Shown piece after piece: positions 26,048 through 36,050 of a stretch of 64,000 nt of DNA (its first letter is position 1; each line of letters opens with the position of its first letter). The notes beneath the pieces are model-generated. The model saw only the letters and a program-made list of their open reading frames with translations. It was not told the origin of the DNA and ran no database searches. The DNA comes from Pseudomonas sp. MYb327 (lineage in GTDB: Bacteria; Pseudomonadota; Gammaproteobacteria; Pseudomonadales; Pseudomonadaceae): the NCBI RefSeq assembly GCF_040438925.1, contig NZ_CP159258.1, positions 2,556,001 to 2,620,000 of the forward strand, in the 5' to 3' direction. Position numbers and translations under genes: made by a program.

Positions 26048-27373
26048 ATGCCATCTCGTCCTGCTGTGCCCCATGGCGTGGAGGCCGGCGCTCAACCGCC
26101 GGTCATTGCCAAGGTTTCGAAACGCCTGCTGTGGTTTCTTTTCATCTGCTTCGTTTTTTCATTTCTGGACCGTATCAACATCGGCTTCGCCGGGCTGACG
26201 ATGATGGACGATCTGGGTTTGAGCAGTACCCAGTTCGGTATGGCAACGACGATTTTTTACCTGGCCTACATCGCCTGTGGCATCCCCAGCAACATGGCCC
26301 TGGCGAAACTCGGCGCCCGTCGCTGGATTGGCAGCCTGATGATTGCTTGGGGACTCGCGTCGACAGCCACCCTGTTTGCGCATGACGCAGCCAGTCTGTA
26401 TTGGTTGCGTGCGTTGGTTGGTATCACCGAGGCAGGATTTCTGCCCGGTGTGCTGTTGTACATGACGTTCTGGTTTCCAGCAGCTTACCGAGCTCGTGCC
26501 AATGCGCTGTTCATGATCGCCATGCCGTTTACCGCGGGCTTTGGCTCGGTATTGTCCGGTGCCATTTTGGGGCTGGATGGCCACTGGGGCCTGGCAGGCT
26601 GGCAATGGCTGTTTCTTCTTGAAGGACTACCCAGCGTCGTACTCGGTCTGGCGGTGTACGGTTATCTGGATGATCAGCCGCGCAAGGCACAGTGGTTGAG
26701 CGACGATGAGAAGCTGCAGTTGGCCAAGTTGATCGAGCGTGACCGTCAGGTACCGTCCCCTCACGCTCACTGGGGACGTGAGCTGCTGTCGCCATCGGTG
26801 ATTCTGTTCTGTCTGGTGTACTTTTGCCTGGTCAACACCTTGGCGATGATCGCAGTCTGGACGCCGTTGATCGTCAAGAGCTTCAGCACTGGACAGAGCA
26901 ATACGCTGATCGGATTGTTATCGGCAATTCCGCAAATTTGCACCATCATTGGCATGATCCTCTGGGGCCGACACTCGGACCTGACCCAGGAGCGGCGTTG
27001 GCACCTGGCGCTTCCAATGCTGCTGGCTGCAACAGGCTGGTGTTGCACGGCCCTGTCGAGTGAGCCGATCGTGCAGCTGGCCGGGGTCTGCATGGCGGCG
27101 ACGGGTTCCTATACGGCCATGTCGATTTTCTGGACCCTGCCGGATCGCTCGTTGAGTTTTCAAGCCAGGGCGGTGGGCATCGCGGTGATCAATGCAGTGG
27201 GTAATCTGGGGTCTGCCCTTAACCCCTTAGTGGTCGGCTGGCTGAAAGACCTTACCCATACCTATACCGCCGGTTGTCTGTACGCTGCGCTGCTGTTACT
27301 GGTGGCTGCAATGCTGGTACGCACACTGCCCCACGAACGCCAACCTTCATCACGTGAACTCATCCCCGAATGA
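26048..27373 (+). CDS. MFS transporter, anion:cation symporter type
   Basis: 441 residues, twelve helices. The pattern LDRINIGFAGLTMMDDLGLS, with the Asp-Arg in helix 1, and the later GITEAGFLPGVLLYMTFWFP are typical of the ACS family that brings in phthalate, tartrate, glucarate or other organic anions. AGGA precedes the ATG. It lies inside the monooxygenase operon and is overlapped by the LuxR regulator gene, so it probably imports the aromatic acid that the hydroxylase uses. Confidence 0.88.
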   Translation: MPSRPAVPHGVEAGAQPPVIAKVSKRLLWFLFICFVFSFLDRINIGFAGLTMMDDLGLSSTQFGMATTIFYLAYIACGIPSNMALAKLGARRWIGSLMIAWGLASTATLFAHDAASLYWLRALVGITEAGFLPGVLLYMTFWFPAAYRARANALFMIAMPFTAGFGSVLSGAILGLDGHWGLAGWQWLFLLEGLPSVVLGLAVYGYLDDQPRKAQWLSDDEKLQLAKLIERDRQVPSPHAHWGRELLSPSVILFCLVYFCLVNTLAMIAVWTPLIVKSFSTGQSNTLIGLLSAIPQICTIIGMILWGRHSDLTQERRWHLALPMLLAATGWCCTALSSEPIVQLAGVCMAATGSYTAMSIFWTLPDRSLSFQARAVGIAVINAVGNLGSALNPLVVGWLKDLTHTYTAGCLYAALLLLVAAMLVRTLPHERQPSSRELIPE

Positions 27374-28188
27374 ACCACTGGCTGCTTACCAACGTTTACC
27401 ATCAGAGCCCATTGACGACGGGGGAAATTGCTCATCTATTGGCTCGGGTAGGCGAGGACTGCCGAACCTGGTTGGCGGCAGAGTTACTGACCCTGCTACG
27501 GGGTGAAATGCCGCTGGCTCAATGTACAATTTTCGCTTATCCGCAAGGCCAGGAGCCGCAGGTGTTGTCGTGCTCCGATCAGGCAAGACTTGTGCAGATA
27601 TCGCGCATTTCCAGGGACTACGTCGAGCGTTTTCACAGCCTGGACGGCAACCGCCAAGCGATGCTCGACCATCGGGCAAAATACGGCGGCGCGCGAATCC
27701 TGGCTCAGCTTCAATCAGTTGAAGACATCACCCATCGTGACTATCGGCGGGTCTGCTACGAGCAACCACAAATATCTCAGCGCATGGCCTTGCTCAATCA
27801 TCAGGAAGAAGGCGGGGCCTGGCTGTCGATCAACTTCTATCGAGGTCGTGAACACGGCAACTTCAATCAGCGCGAGATTGAATTTATCGAATCGGTTGCG
27901 CCGTTACTGATTCAAGTCACGCGATTGCACTATCGCGCTTTTATCGAAGCCAATCAGATGCCGTCCTTGTTAAGACAGCGCGTCGAGTTACTCTTTCCCG
28001 AACTCACTCGTCGGGACCGTGAACTGCTCAGGCATTTGCTCAGTGGCCTGGGGGCGGAAGACATTGCTCCCCTGATGGGCATCCAGCGCTCAAGCGCCGC
28101 TACCTACATCAAGCGACTTTATCGAAAGGTGGGCGTCAGCGGCCATCGAGAATTGCTGGGGCTGGTAGTGAGAAGTCGTTGGTCCTGA
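27370..28188 (+). CDS. LuxR family transcriptional regulator
   Basis: 272 residues. The C-terminal 65 residues are the LuxR/GerE helix-turn-helix (LTRRDRELLRHLLSGLGAEDIAPLMGIQRSS, then TYIKRLYRKVGVSGHRELL). The N-terminal 200 residues have no recognised autoinducer or receiver domain and may sense the aromatic substrate. The ATG overlaps the stop of the MFS gene (ATGA), so it is the last gene of the operon and probably controls it, perhaps through the inverted repeat at 24015. Confidence 0.85.
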   Translation: MNHWLLTNVYHQSPLTTGEIAHLLARVGEDCRTWLAAELLTLLRGEMPLAQCTIFAYPQGQEPQVLSCSDQARLVQISRISRDYVERFHSLDGNRQAMLDHRAKYGGARILAQLQSVEDITHRDYRRVCYEQPQISQRMALLNHQEEGGAWLSINFYRGREHGNFNQREIEFIESVAPLLIQVTRLHYRAFIEANQMPSLLRQRVELLFPELTRRDRELLRHLLSGLGAEDIAPLMGIQRSSAATYIKRLYRKVGVSGHRELLGLVVRSRWS

Positions 28189-28335
28189 ACGGGCGTCGAA
28201 TACTGAGCATTGGCGAAAAACCGCGAGCCTGAGCATCTTTCATTCACCGCTAGCCAAGGGTGGCTATTGCGACTTCGTAACTTGCGTGGCAAACGTTCAG
28301 GTATTTGAACAACTAATTCGCTGGGAGCAGCCACA

Positions 28336-29279
28336 TTGGAATTGAGACAACTGCGCTATTTCGTAAAAATCATCGAGCTTGGCAGCCTGGGGCGTGCGGC
28401 ACTTGAGCTGGACGTTGGTGTGTCAGCCCTAAGTCAGCAAATCTCCAAGCTGGAAAGCGAACTGTGCACCCGTCTCCTGAATCGAACCTCCACCGGTGTG
28501 ACGCCCACTAGCGCCGGATTTGCGTTTCTACACCATGCTCAATTGACGCTACGCCAGGCGGAAAACGCCATCATGGCCGCCCATCGCGGACGAATGAGCG
28601 GTTATGTCAGCGTCGGCCTACCTCCGACTACCGCGACAGTGCTCGCGTTGCCGTTGATCAACGCAATGCGCGCCCGTTATCCGGACATACAACTGCATTT
28701 GGTGGAAATGCTTTCCGGCCACTTGGCGGCGCAGCTCAACGCACGGCAAATTGATCTGGCCATCCTGTTCCAGCTCGAAGGGGGTAAACGCTGGAGCGTG
28801 ACTCCTCTGCTGGATGAAAAGCTCTTTGTCATTGCCTCGCCCAGCCTGCCTCAAGCGCCTTCTGGTGACAGCGTGCAGTTAGCCGACCTCGGCGGTCTGC
28901 CGCTGGTGATGCCCAGCGCGCAACATGGGTTGCGCTCGGCATTAATGAGCGCGTTCGAGCGGGTCGGGCTAACACCTAATGTCATTATGGAAGTCGAGGT
29001 CTCGCTGTTTTGATGAACGCGGTTCGGGCCGGTCATGCGGCAACGATACAACCGGGGGCGGCCGCTGCATTGAAAGACGGGTCCGGACTTTCGCTGATCA
29101 GGATTGCCGATCCCCATGTGGGCCGGCGTAATCTTCTGGCGACGCTGGCTGACGACGAACTCTCTCCGGCGGCGCTGGCAACGCGGTTGGTCATCGTCGA
29201 TGTGGCGCGACAGTTGGTCGTCGATAAACAGTGGCCTGGAGCTACGTGGATAGAGGGGATAGAGGGGATAGACGCGTAA
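28336..29279 (+). pseudogene. tcuR: LysR regulator broken by a frameshift, probable tcuR
   Basis: TTG start with GGGAG upstream opens a normal LysR N-terminus (MELRQLRYFVKIIELGSLGRAALEL; HTH to about residue 60) and effector domain, but the frame stops at 29013 after EVEVSLF. The next frame, from 29010, continues smoothly as LMNAVRAGHAATIQPGAA to 29279. A single missing T in the TTTT run near 29007-29011 explains this. A normal LysR of this type has about 310 residues, matching both parts joined. Place and orientation just upstream of tcuABC match tcuR of Salmonella. Could be a real mutation or a sequencing error. Confidence 0.8.
29248..29272. repeat. 9-bp tandem repeat at the 3' end of the LysR relic
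   Basis: GGATAGAGG repeated 2.8 times directly before the stop codon. In frame it adds Ile-Glu-Gly units, so it only lengthens the tail. Confidence 0.8.
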
Positions 29280-29394
29280 TCCTCCTTCAACCCCGGGACA
29301 TCTCCTGACGACAAAGCCTTTAGAAAAACTAAACACCCCGCGTCAAAAGCAGCCTTTCGGACACCCCCTCCTCCCCCTATCGTTCTCCCCAATC

Positions 29395-29424
29395 GCAAGG
29401 AGCACTTCGTTCCCGCTTCCTTGC
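29395..29424. promoter_or_regulatory. Inverted repeat in the tcuA leader
   Basis: GCAAGGA - 16 bp - TCCTTGC, ending 16 bp before the tcuA ATG. It could be a regulator site or an mRNA hairpin next to the GAGGAG ribosome site. Confidence 0.4.
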
Positions 29425-29440
29425 AAATCGAGGAGCGATA

Positions 29441-30895
29441 ATGATCGATGTCTTAATCATAGGGGGTGGCAACGCTGCCTTGTGCGCCGCTCTGATGGCG
29501 CGAGAAGCGGGCGCCAGCGTGATGCTGCTGGAAGCCTCTCCGAAAATCTGGCGCGGTGGCAACTCCCAACACACCCGTAACCTGCGGTGCATGCACGACG
29601 AACCGCAGGACGTGTTGATCGATGCCTATCCGGAAGAAGAATACTGGCAAGACCTGTTGAAGGTTACCGGTGGCCTCACGGATGAAAAGCTTGCACGCAT
29701 TGCCATTCGGGCATCGTCTTCTTGCCGCGACTGGATGCGTTCACACGGCGTGCATTTCCAGCCACCGCTGTCCGGCGCGCTGCACGTGGCGCGGACCAAC
29801 GCTTTCTTCATGGGCGGCGGCAAAGCGCTGGTCAATGCGTATTTTCGCAGCGCCGAGCGCTTGGGTGTACAAGTTCGCTACAACACGCAAGTGACCGACA
29901 TCGAGTTGGATGAGGGGAAATTCGTCGCCGCCCATGTGGGCGAACATGAGGTCGATGGACAGCGTTTCGCCGCCGAACGCATTGAAGCCCGGGCCTGCGT
30001 GTTGGCGGCCGGCGGTTTCGAATCCAACCGTGAATGGCTGCGCGAAGCCTGGGGTCAGAACGAACGCGGTGAATGGCCATCGGATAATTTCCTGATCCGG
30101 GGCACCCGATTCAACACCGGCATTTTGCTCCGGCGCATGCTCGACCTTGGCGCCGATGCGATCGGCGATCCGACGCAAGCACATATGGTCGCGATTGATG
30201 CCCGTGCGCCACTCTACGACGGCGGCATCTGCACCCGAATCGACTGCGTATCGCTGGGTGTGGTGGTCAATCGTGATGGCGAACGCTTCTACGACGAAGG
30301 TGAGGATTTCTGGCCAAAACGTTATGCGATCTGGGGGCGTCTGGTGGCCGGACAACCCGGTCAGCAGGCCTATTCGATCATCGATCAACAAGCCATCGGC
30401 CGCTTCATGCCGCCAGTCTTTCCCGGCACCACCGCCAATACCCTGCAAGACCTTGCCCGCCAGTTGAAGCTGCCTCAAGAAAAATTCGTCAAGACGGTCG
30501 AGGACTACAACCGCGCCTGCCGCGTTGGCACGTTCGATCACACGGCGTTGGACGACTGCCACACCCAAGGACTGGCGCCCGCCAAAACCCATTGGGCGCG
30601 GCCATTGGTGAAACCACCCTTCTACGCCTACCCGCTTAAACCGGGTGTCACGTTTACCTACCTCGGCCTCGCCACCGACGAAACCGCTGCCGTGCATTTC
30701 AACGGCATAGCGAGCCCCAACCTGTTCGTCGCGGGAGAAATGATGGCCGGCAATGTTCTGGGCAAGGGTTACACCGCCGGCATCGGCATGGCCATCGGTA
30801 CCGCGTTTGGCCGCATCGCCGGCGTGCAGGCGGCGGCTTCAGTGCGCTTTGGCGTCTCATCCGCAAACACGGAGTCTCGACATGCAACTGTTTGA
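29441..30895 (+). CDS. tcuA: Tricarballylate dehydrogenase (FAD)
   Basis: 484-residue flavoprotein that oxidises tricarballylate to cis-aconitate in the cytoplasm. N-terminal FAD motif [18 protein letters not shown], the [10 protein letters not shown] segment, [12 protein letters not shown], and the C-terminal [18 protein letters not shown] flavin site follow the succinate-dehydrogenase/fumarate-reductase flavoprotein pattern and TcuA order. GAGGAGCG precedes the ATG. It overlaps tcuB by 14 bp. Electrons should pass to TcuB and on to the quinone pool. Confidence 0.92.
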   Translation: MIDVLIIGGGNAALCAALMAREAGASVMLLEASPKIWRGGNSQHTRNLRCMHDEPQDVLIDAYPEEEYWQDLLKVTGGLTDEKLARIAIRASSSCRDWMRSHGVHFQPPLSGALHVARTNAFFMGGGKALVNAYFRSAERLGVQVRYNTQVTDIELDEGKFVAAHVGEHEVDGQRFAAERIEARACVLAAGGFESNREWLREAWGQNERGEWPSDNFLIRGTRFNTGILLRRMLDLGADAIGDPTQAHMVAIDARAPLYDGGICTRIDCVSLGVVVNRDGERFYDEGEDFWPKRYAIWGRLVAGQPGQQAYSIIDQQAIGRFMPPVFPGTTANTLQDLARQLKLPQEKFVKTVEDYNRACRVGTFDHTALDDCHTQGLAPAKTHWARPLVKPPFYAYPLKPGVTFTYLGLATDETAAVHFNGIASPNLFVAGEMMAGNVLGKGYTAGIGMAIGTAFGRIAGVQAAASVRFGVSSANTESRHATV

Positions 30896-32039
30896 TCCCC
30901 AAGCATCGGGCGGGTTGATCCCCGTGTTGAATCTTGACGAAAGTGAAGTCCAGCGGCAGATGACCATCTGCAATGCGTGCCGTTATTGCGAAGGCTTTTG
31001 CGCGGTATTTCCGGCGATGACCCGGCGTCTGGAATTCACCCAGGCCGACATTCATTACCTGGCGAACTTGTGCCATAACTGCGGCGCGTGCCTGCACGCC
31101 TGTCAGTACGCCGCCCCACACGAATTCGACGTCAACATACCCAAAGCCATGGCCAAAGTGCGCCTGGATACTTACGCCGAATACGCCTGGCCGCAAGTGA
31201 TGGGCAGGTTGTATCAGCGCAACGGCCTGACCCTGGCACTGGCTTCCGGTGGGGGACTGGCGTTGTTTTTATGCGTGACCCTGATGCTCATGGGAAACCT
31301 GTTCACGGCCATTCCCGGTGGCAACTTCTACAGGATTTTCCCGCATAACACCCTGGCGCTGATGTTCGGCTCAGTGTTCGGATTTGCGGTTATTGCCCTG
31401 ACCATGGGTGTACGGCGCTTCTGGCGCAACGTTTCACCGGTCGCAGCGCCACTGCCGTTGAAAACGTCCGCTGCATTGGAGGCGACGGCCAACGTCGCGA
31501 AGCTCAAGTACCTGGACGGTGGCCATGGCGAAGGCTGCAACAACGCTGACGATCAATTCACCTTGTGGCGACGTCGATTCCACCACCTCACCTTCTACGG
31601 CTTCATGCTGTGCTTCGCCGCCACCGGTGTCGCCACGCTCTTTCACTATCTGCTGAAGTGGTCGGCGCCTTATCCGATCTTCAGCTTGCCGGTGATGTTG
31701 GGTATTGCCGGTGGCATCGGCCTGCTGATCGGCCCGGCGGGTCTTCTTTGGCTGAACCTGCGCCGCAACCCTGCGCACGGCGATGAGAACCAAAAACCCA
31801 TGGATCGCGGCTTCATCGCGCTGCTGTTTCTGGTCAGCGCAAGCGGCCTGGCGCTACTGGCTTTGCGTGAAACCAGCGCCTTGGGCTTGATGTTAGCTAT
31901 CCATCTCGGCCTGGTCATGGCGTTTTTCCTGACCATGCCCTACAGCAAATTCGCCCATGGAATATTCCGCAGCGCAGCGCTGCTCAAACACGCCATCGAG
32001 AAGCGTCAACCCAACCCGATCAACGCTGGCAGCGACTGA
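30882..32039 (+). CDS. tcuB: TcuB iron-sulfur / membrane electron carrier
   Basis: 385 residues. The N-terminal 100 residues carry two cysteine clusters ([15 protein letters not shown] and [14 protein letters not shown]), fit for two Fe-S centres. The rest has about six membrane helices and conserved histidines for haem (for example in RFHHLTFYG). TcuB reoxidises the TcuA flavin and delivers electrons to the membrane. The ATG at 30882 has GGAG upstream; an earlier in-frame start inside tcuA was rejected. Confidence 0.92.
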   Translation: MQLFDPQASGGLIPVLNLDESEVQRQMTICNACRYCEGFCAVFPAMTRRLEFTQADIHYLANLCHNCGACLHACQYAAPHEFDVNIPKAMAKVRLDTYAEYAWPQVMGRLYQRNGLTLALASGGGLALFLCVTLMLMGNLFTAIPGGNFYRIFPHNTLALMFGSVFGFAVIALTMGVRRFWRNVSPVAAPLPLKTSAALEATANVAKLKYLDGGHGEGCNNADDQFTLWRRRFHHLTFYGFMLCFAATGVATLFHYLLKWSAPYPIFSLPVMLGIAGGIGLLIGPAGLLWLNLRRNPAHGDENQKPMDRGFIALLFLVSASGLALLALRETSALGLMLAIHLGLVMAFFLTMPYSKFAHGIFRSAALLKHAIEKRQPNPINAGSD

Positions 32040-32086
32040 CAGTTAAAACACTCATTCCAAAAACAATAGTGAGCAGAACGGTAGCC

Positions 32087-33388
32087 ATGATGAAAACGAA
32101 AACGGCAACAACCCGAGCCAAGGGGTCCAAATTGGGCGCCATTTTGCGGGTCACCAGCGGTAACTTTCTCGAGCAGTTCGACTTCTTTCTGTTCGGGTTC
32201 TACGCGACCTACATCTCCCAGACCTTCTTTCCAGCCACCAGCGAGTTTGCCTCGCTGATGATGACCTTCGCGGTATTCGGCTCCGGATTTCTGATGCGTC
32301 CGCTGGGCGCCATTGTGCTGGGGGCGTACATCGACAAGGTGGGCCGTCGCAAGGGGCTGATCTTGACGCTGTCGATCATGGCCGCCGGTACCGTATTGAT
32401 CGCCCTGGTGCCGGGCTATGCCGCCATCGGCGTGGCGGCACCTATTCTGGTGTTGTTGGGCAGGCTGCTCCAGGGCTTCTCCGCCGGCGCGGAAATGGGC
32501 GGTGTTTCCGTGTACCTGGCGGAAATTTCCACCCCCGGTCACACCGGTTTCTACACCAGTTGGCAATCGGCCAGCCAACAGGTAGCGATCGTCGTCGCGG
32601 CCGCGTTGGGCTACACGATCAATGCCACGATGCAAGCCGCTGAAATCGCCGATTGGGGCTGGCGTATTCCGTTCTTCATTGGCTGCGTGATCATACCGTT
32701 CATTTTCATTATTCGCCGCTCACTGGAAGAAACCGCCGCCTTCACTGCTCGCAGCCATCGTCCAACCACTCGCGAAGTTTTTCGCTCGATGCGTGACAAC
32801 TGGCGAACCGTCCTGGCGGGCGGCCTGCTGGCGTCCATGACCACCACCACGTTCTACCTGATTACGGTCTACACACCGACGTTTGGCAGGACCGTACTGA
32901 ACCTGAGCACCACCGACAGCCTGGTGGTCACACTGCTGGTCGGTATCAGTAACTTTATCTGGCTGCCTATCGGCGGCGCCCTCTCCGACCGCATTGGCCG
33001 TCGGCCACTGTTGCTGGCGATATCGTTGCTGTGCATCTTCACCGCCTATCCCGCCATGCACTGGCTGGCAGAGGCGGCAAGTTTCGAACGACTGCTCGCT
33101 GTTCTGCTGTACTTCTCATTCTTCTTTGGCATTTACAACGGCGCCATGGTGGCGGCACTGACCGAAGTCATGCCACAGAACGTGCGGGTAGTCGGGTTTT
33201 CACTGGCCTTCAGTTTGGCCACCGCGGTGTTTGGCGGGTTCACCCCGGCAATCTCGACGCTGCTTGTCCAAGCCACGGGCGACAAAGCATCACCTGCCTA
33301 CTGGCTGATGTTCGCGGCGGTGTGCGGGTTCACAGCGACGACGATTCTGTATCGTCGGCAAAAAGCTCTGGCAGTCAGAACCGTTTAG
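32087..33388 (+). CDS. tcuC: Tricarballylate/citrate proton symporter (MFS)
   Basis: 433 residues, twelve helices, of the metabolite:H+ symporter family. Characteristic parts are [17 protein letters not shown] in helix 1, the loop [20 protein letters not shown] and [15 protein letters not shown]. In Salmonella TcuC imports tricarballylate, and the order tcuA-tcuB-tcuC is kept here. Starts at 32069 (GTG), 32087 and 32090 are all possible; 32087 is chosen after GGTAG. An AAAAACAA element (32059-32066) upstream fits the Crc/Hfq CA pattern and may give catabolite control. Confidence 0.9.
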   Translation: MMKTKTATTRAKGSKLGAILRVTSGNFLEQFDFFLFGFYATYISQTFFPATSEFASLMMTFAVFGSGFLMRPLGAIVLGAYIDKVGRRKGLILTLSIMAAGTVLIALVPGYAAIGVAAPILVLLGRLLQGFSAGAEMGGVSVYLAEISTPGHTGFYTSWQSASQQVAIVVAAALGYTINATMQAAEIADWGWRIPFFIGCVIIPFIFIIRRSLEETAAFTARSHRPTTREVFRSMRDNWRTVLAGGLLASMTTTTFYLITVYTPTFGRTVLNLSTTDSLVVTLLVGISNFIWLPIGGALSDRIGRRPLLLAISLLCIFTAYPAMHWLAEAASFERLLAVLLYFSFFFGIYNGAMVAALTEVMPQNVRVVGFSLAFSLATAVFGGFTPAISTLLVQATGDKASPAYWLMFAAVCGFTATTILYRRQKALAVRTV

Positions 33389-33453
33389 TTCCTCGATCGC
33401 CGACGCTTACCACGCGTCGATCCACGGCGGGAACCGAATTAGAGTGGCATGAG

Positions 33454-33492
33454 GTCGATTACAGTCGTCAGGAAAGTAATCGGCCAATAGCA
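33454..33492. repeat. Dispersed intergenic repeat, copy 2
   Basis: GTCGATTACAG...GTAATCGGCCAATAGC, between the convergent tcuC and MFS genes. Degenerate relative of the copies at 21964 and 42705. Confidence 0.45.
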
Positions 33493-33559
33493 CACGTAGG
33501 ATTAAATCCAATCTGACATATTGCGGACGGTTGTCTGCCTTGCTCAAATCTGCCTTCTA

Positions 33560-34765
33560 TCAAGCCTGGTTTCGCGATGTGAAAAAGGCCATCACTGCAG
33601 CGAGTACCAGCAAGATAGCGCTTGCGAGAAATGTCATACGGTAGCCGCTCCCGTCGAACAACAGTCCGCCGAGGGCAGAGCCCAGCGCAATGGATAGCTG
33701 AATGACTGCAACCATAAGGCCGCCACCGGCTTCAGCATCCTCGGGCAACGCCTTGGCCAACCACGACCACCACCCCACAGGTGCCGCCGTCGCGATCAGG
33801 CCCCACAGTCCCAGCAATACAAATGCTGCCACGACACCGCCGCCAAGAACAATCAAGGAAAGTGCAATCGCGGCCATCAAGAGTGGAATGCAGACCAGGA
33901 CGCGGTACATGCCGGTTTTCAGCAAAGTGCCGATCAGGATGGTTCCGACAAAACCTGCTACGCCGATGGCCAGCAAGATCATCGACAACAGGGAGACGTC
34001 TACACCCGTGACGGTCTCCAGGAACGGGCGCAGGTAGGTAAACAATACAAACTGCCCCATGAAGAAAGTGCCCACACTCAACATGCCAAAACGGATCAAT
34101 GGGCTCTTGAACAATCGAAAGACATTGCCAGCGCCCGCTTTGCGCGGCGCCGCCTTCATGCCTGGCAGGCTGATCCATTGCCAGATCAACGCGATGATCG
34201 CGACCGGAATCAGGCAGAAAAAAGCACCCCGCCAACCGATGACACTCCCCAGATAGCTTCCCAATGGGGCGGCCACTACGGTTGCCAAGGCATTGCCGCC
34301 GTTGAAGATTGCCAGAGCCTTGGGCACGCTACGGGCCGGTACCAGGCGCATGGCCATTGCCGCCGACATCGACCAGAACCCGCCGATCACCACGCCGATC
34401 AGCGCACGACCGATCATGTACACCGTGTAGTTTGGCGCCAGACCAACCACCAGCCCCGACACGCACATAATCCCGGTCAGTAGCAGCAACAGCGTCTTGC
34501 GATCCATTGAGCCCGCAAGCCTGGAAATCGTAAGGCTTGTCAGCACCGCGAAGGCGCCCGAGATGGCAATCCCATACCCGGCCAGTCCTTCGCTGATACG
34601 CAGATCCGAAGCAATCGGCGTGAGCAGACTGACAGGCATGAACTCGGAAGCGATCAGCGCAAATACACACAGTGTCATCGCAAAGATGCCACTCCAGTAA
34701 GCCGGCAGTTCCCCAGTCCCCGGCATGCCGATGCCTGCTGGGGTGTCGAATACTTGAGCCGTCAT
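33560..34765 (-). CDS. MFS efflux transporter, DHA1 type
   Basis: 401 residues, twelve helices. IASEFMPVSLLTPIASDL in helix 1 and the RALIGVVIGGFWSM motif in helix 5 match the NepI/arabinose-efflux group of DHA1 exporters. ATG at 34765 has GAGG at good spacing; an in-frame start 18 bases earlier does not. The gene follows a Tat-exported hydrolase by 44 bp and is probably co-transcribed with it. Cargo is unknown; sugars, nucleosides and drugs are all exported by relatives. Confidence 0.85.
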   Translation of the reverse strand: MTAQVFDTPAGIGMPGTGELPAYWSGIFAMTLCVFALIASEFMPVSLLTPIASDLRISEGLAGYGIAISGAFAVLTSLTISRLAGSMDRKTLLLLLTGIMCVSGLVVGLAPNYTVYMIGRALIGVVIGGFWSMSAAMAMRLVPARSVPKALAIFNGGNALATVVAAPLGSYLGSVIGWRGAFFCLIPVAIIALIWQWISLPGMKAAPRKAGAGNVFRLFKSPLIRFGMLSVGTFFMGQFVLFTYLRPFLETVTGVDVSLLSMILLAIGVAGFVGTILIGTLLKTGMYRVLVCIPLLMAAIALSLIVLGGGVVAAFVLLGLWGLIATAAPVGWWSWLAKALPEDAEAGGGLMVAVIQLSIALGSALGGLLFDGSGYRMTFLASAILLVLAAVMAFFTSRNQA

Positions 34766-34809
34766 GCAAAAACCTCTCATCAAATACTTGTAGGCCGAAG
34801 CACTGGTCT

Positions 34810-35955
34810 TTAGCCAATCGCCGTCAGGTGCCGGGTAAAAAAGGCGGTGAGTTTGGTCCAGGGAATCAAGTTCACGCGGTCGTACAAATCCACGTGACCT
34901 GCGCCGGGAACCCAGGCCAGTTCCTTGGGTTCGGAGGCGCGTTGATAGGCGTCCTCGCTGAACTCTCTGGAGTGCGCCTGATCGCCAGCGATGAACAGCA
35001 GCGGACGCGGGGAAATCGTCTCGATATCGTTGAAAGGATAGAAATTCACGAACCTGACTTCACTGGTCAAGGCGCGGTTTTGCGTCAGTTCCAATGTTCT
35101 GCCATGAGGGATATGGATGCCGCGTGGCGTACGGTAGAAGTCCCAGAATTCACGAATCACTGGGTCTGCATCTTTACCAAGCTGCACCGGCAAATAGTTC
35201 AGAAATTTCATTTGCCCGGTAGAGAACTCGTCGTAGCGTTGCTCGGCGGCAACGGCGAGCATGGCCTGGCGTTGCCCGGCAGTCACTGAGCGCCCCAGAC
35301 CCTGACGGGTAACGGCACCCATGTCGTACATGCTGACGGTGGCCACGGCTTTCAAGCGCTGATCCATCTTGGCCGCACTGATGGCAAAGCCACCGCTGCC
35401 ACAGATACCCAGCACGCCGATACGATCGCGATAGATACAGTCCCGCGTGCCAAGGTAATCAACGGCGGCACTGAATGCGTCGGCATACATTTCGGGGGCA
35501 ACCTGGTTACGTGGCAGGCCCTCACTCTCTCCCCAGAAAGGCAAGTCAATTGCCAACGTGATGAAGCCTTGTTCCGCCAGCTTTTGTGCATAGAGCATGG
35601 AGCTTTGCTCTTTGACCGCCCCCATGGGATGGCCGACGATAATTGCAGGCGCTTTAGCGTTTCTCGCCAGACTTTTTGGCGTTACAAGATTGCCCACGAT
35701 CTGAAGATTGTATGAGCTCTTGAAAGTTACCTTTTGCACGGTGACCTTGTCGCTTTTATAAAAATTGTCGGCACCTTCCGGCGGGCTGGCCGCGCTTTTC
35801 GAGTCAGCCGCGAAGGCTGAGCCGCCTGCGACAGAAAGGACGCCCAAGGCCGCAATACTGGCGCCGGTGGCCTTTACGAATTGGCGCCGATCAAACCCTG
35901 GAGGGGTCAAGGTGTCTGTAGCTTCAAGGAGATTTACAGGTGTCTCGCTCATCAT
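34810..35955 (-). CDS. Tat-exported alpha/beta hydrolase
   Basis: 381 residues. An unusually long N-terminal leader holds a twin-arginine motif (DRRQFVK near 23-29) before a hydrophobic stretch ending in AFA, so the folded enzyme is probably exported. The hydrolase core includes PAIIVGHPMGAVKEQ (oxyanion side), nucleophile elbow GICGSGG with a cysteine in the nucleophile place, FIAGDQAHS (acid) and GAGHVDLYD (His). A Cys nucleophile is known from dienelactone hydrolases. GGAG precedes ATG 35955 (35952 also possible). It shares a 95-bp divergent region with a LysR gene. Confidence 0.82.
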   Translation of the reverse strand: MMSETPVNLLEATDTLTPPGFDRRQFVKATGASIAALGVLSVAGGSAFAADSKSAASPPEGADNFYKSDKVTVQKVTFKSSYNLQIVGNLVTPKSLARNAKAPAIIVGHPMGAVKEQSSMLYAQKLAEQGFITLAIDLPFWGESEGLPRNQVAPEMYADAFSAAVDYLGTRDCIYRDRIGVLGICGSGGFAISAAKMDQRLKAVATVSMYDMGAVTRQGLGRSVTAGQRQAMLAVAAEQRYDEFSTGQMKFLNYLPVQLGKDADPVIREFWDFYRTPRGIHIPHGRTLELTQNRALTSEVRFVNFYPFNDIETISPRPLLFIAGDQAHSREFSEDAYQRASEPKELAWVPGAGHVDLYDRVNLIPWTKLTAFFTRHLTAIG

Positions 35956-36050
35956 CAGTACTCCGTTCCAGATAGGGACAGAGCTTGACGGATTCAAGAC
36001 AACCTGATTAGTAGCCATAATCTTCATGTAGTTTTGAGAAAAACTCAGCA

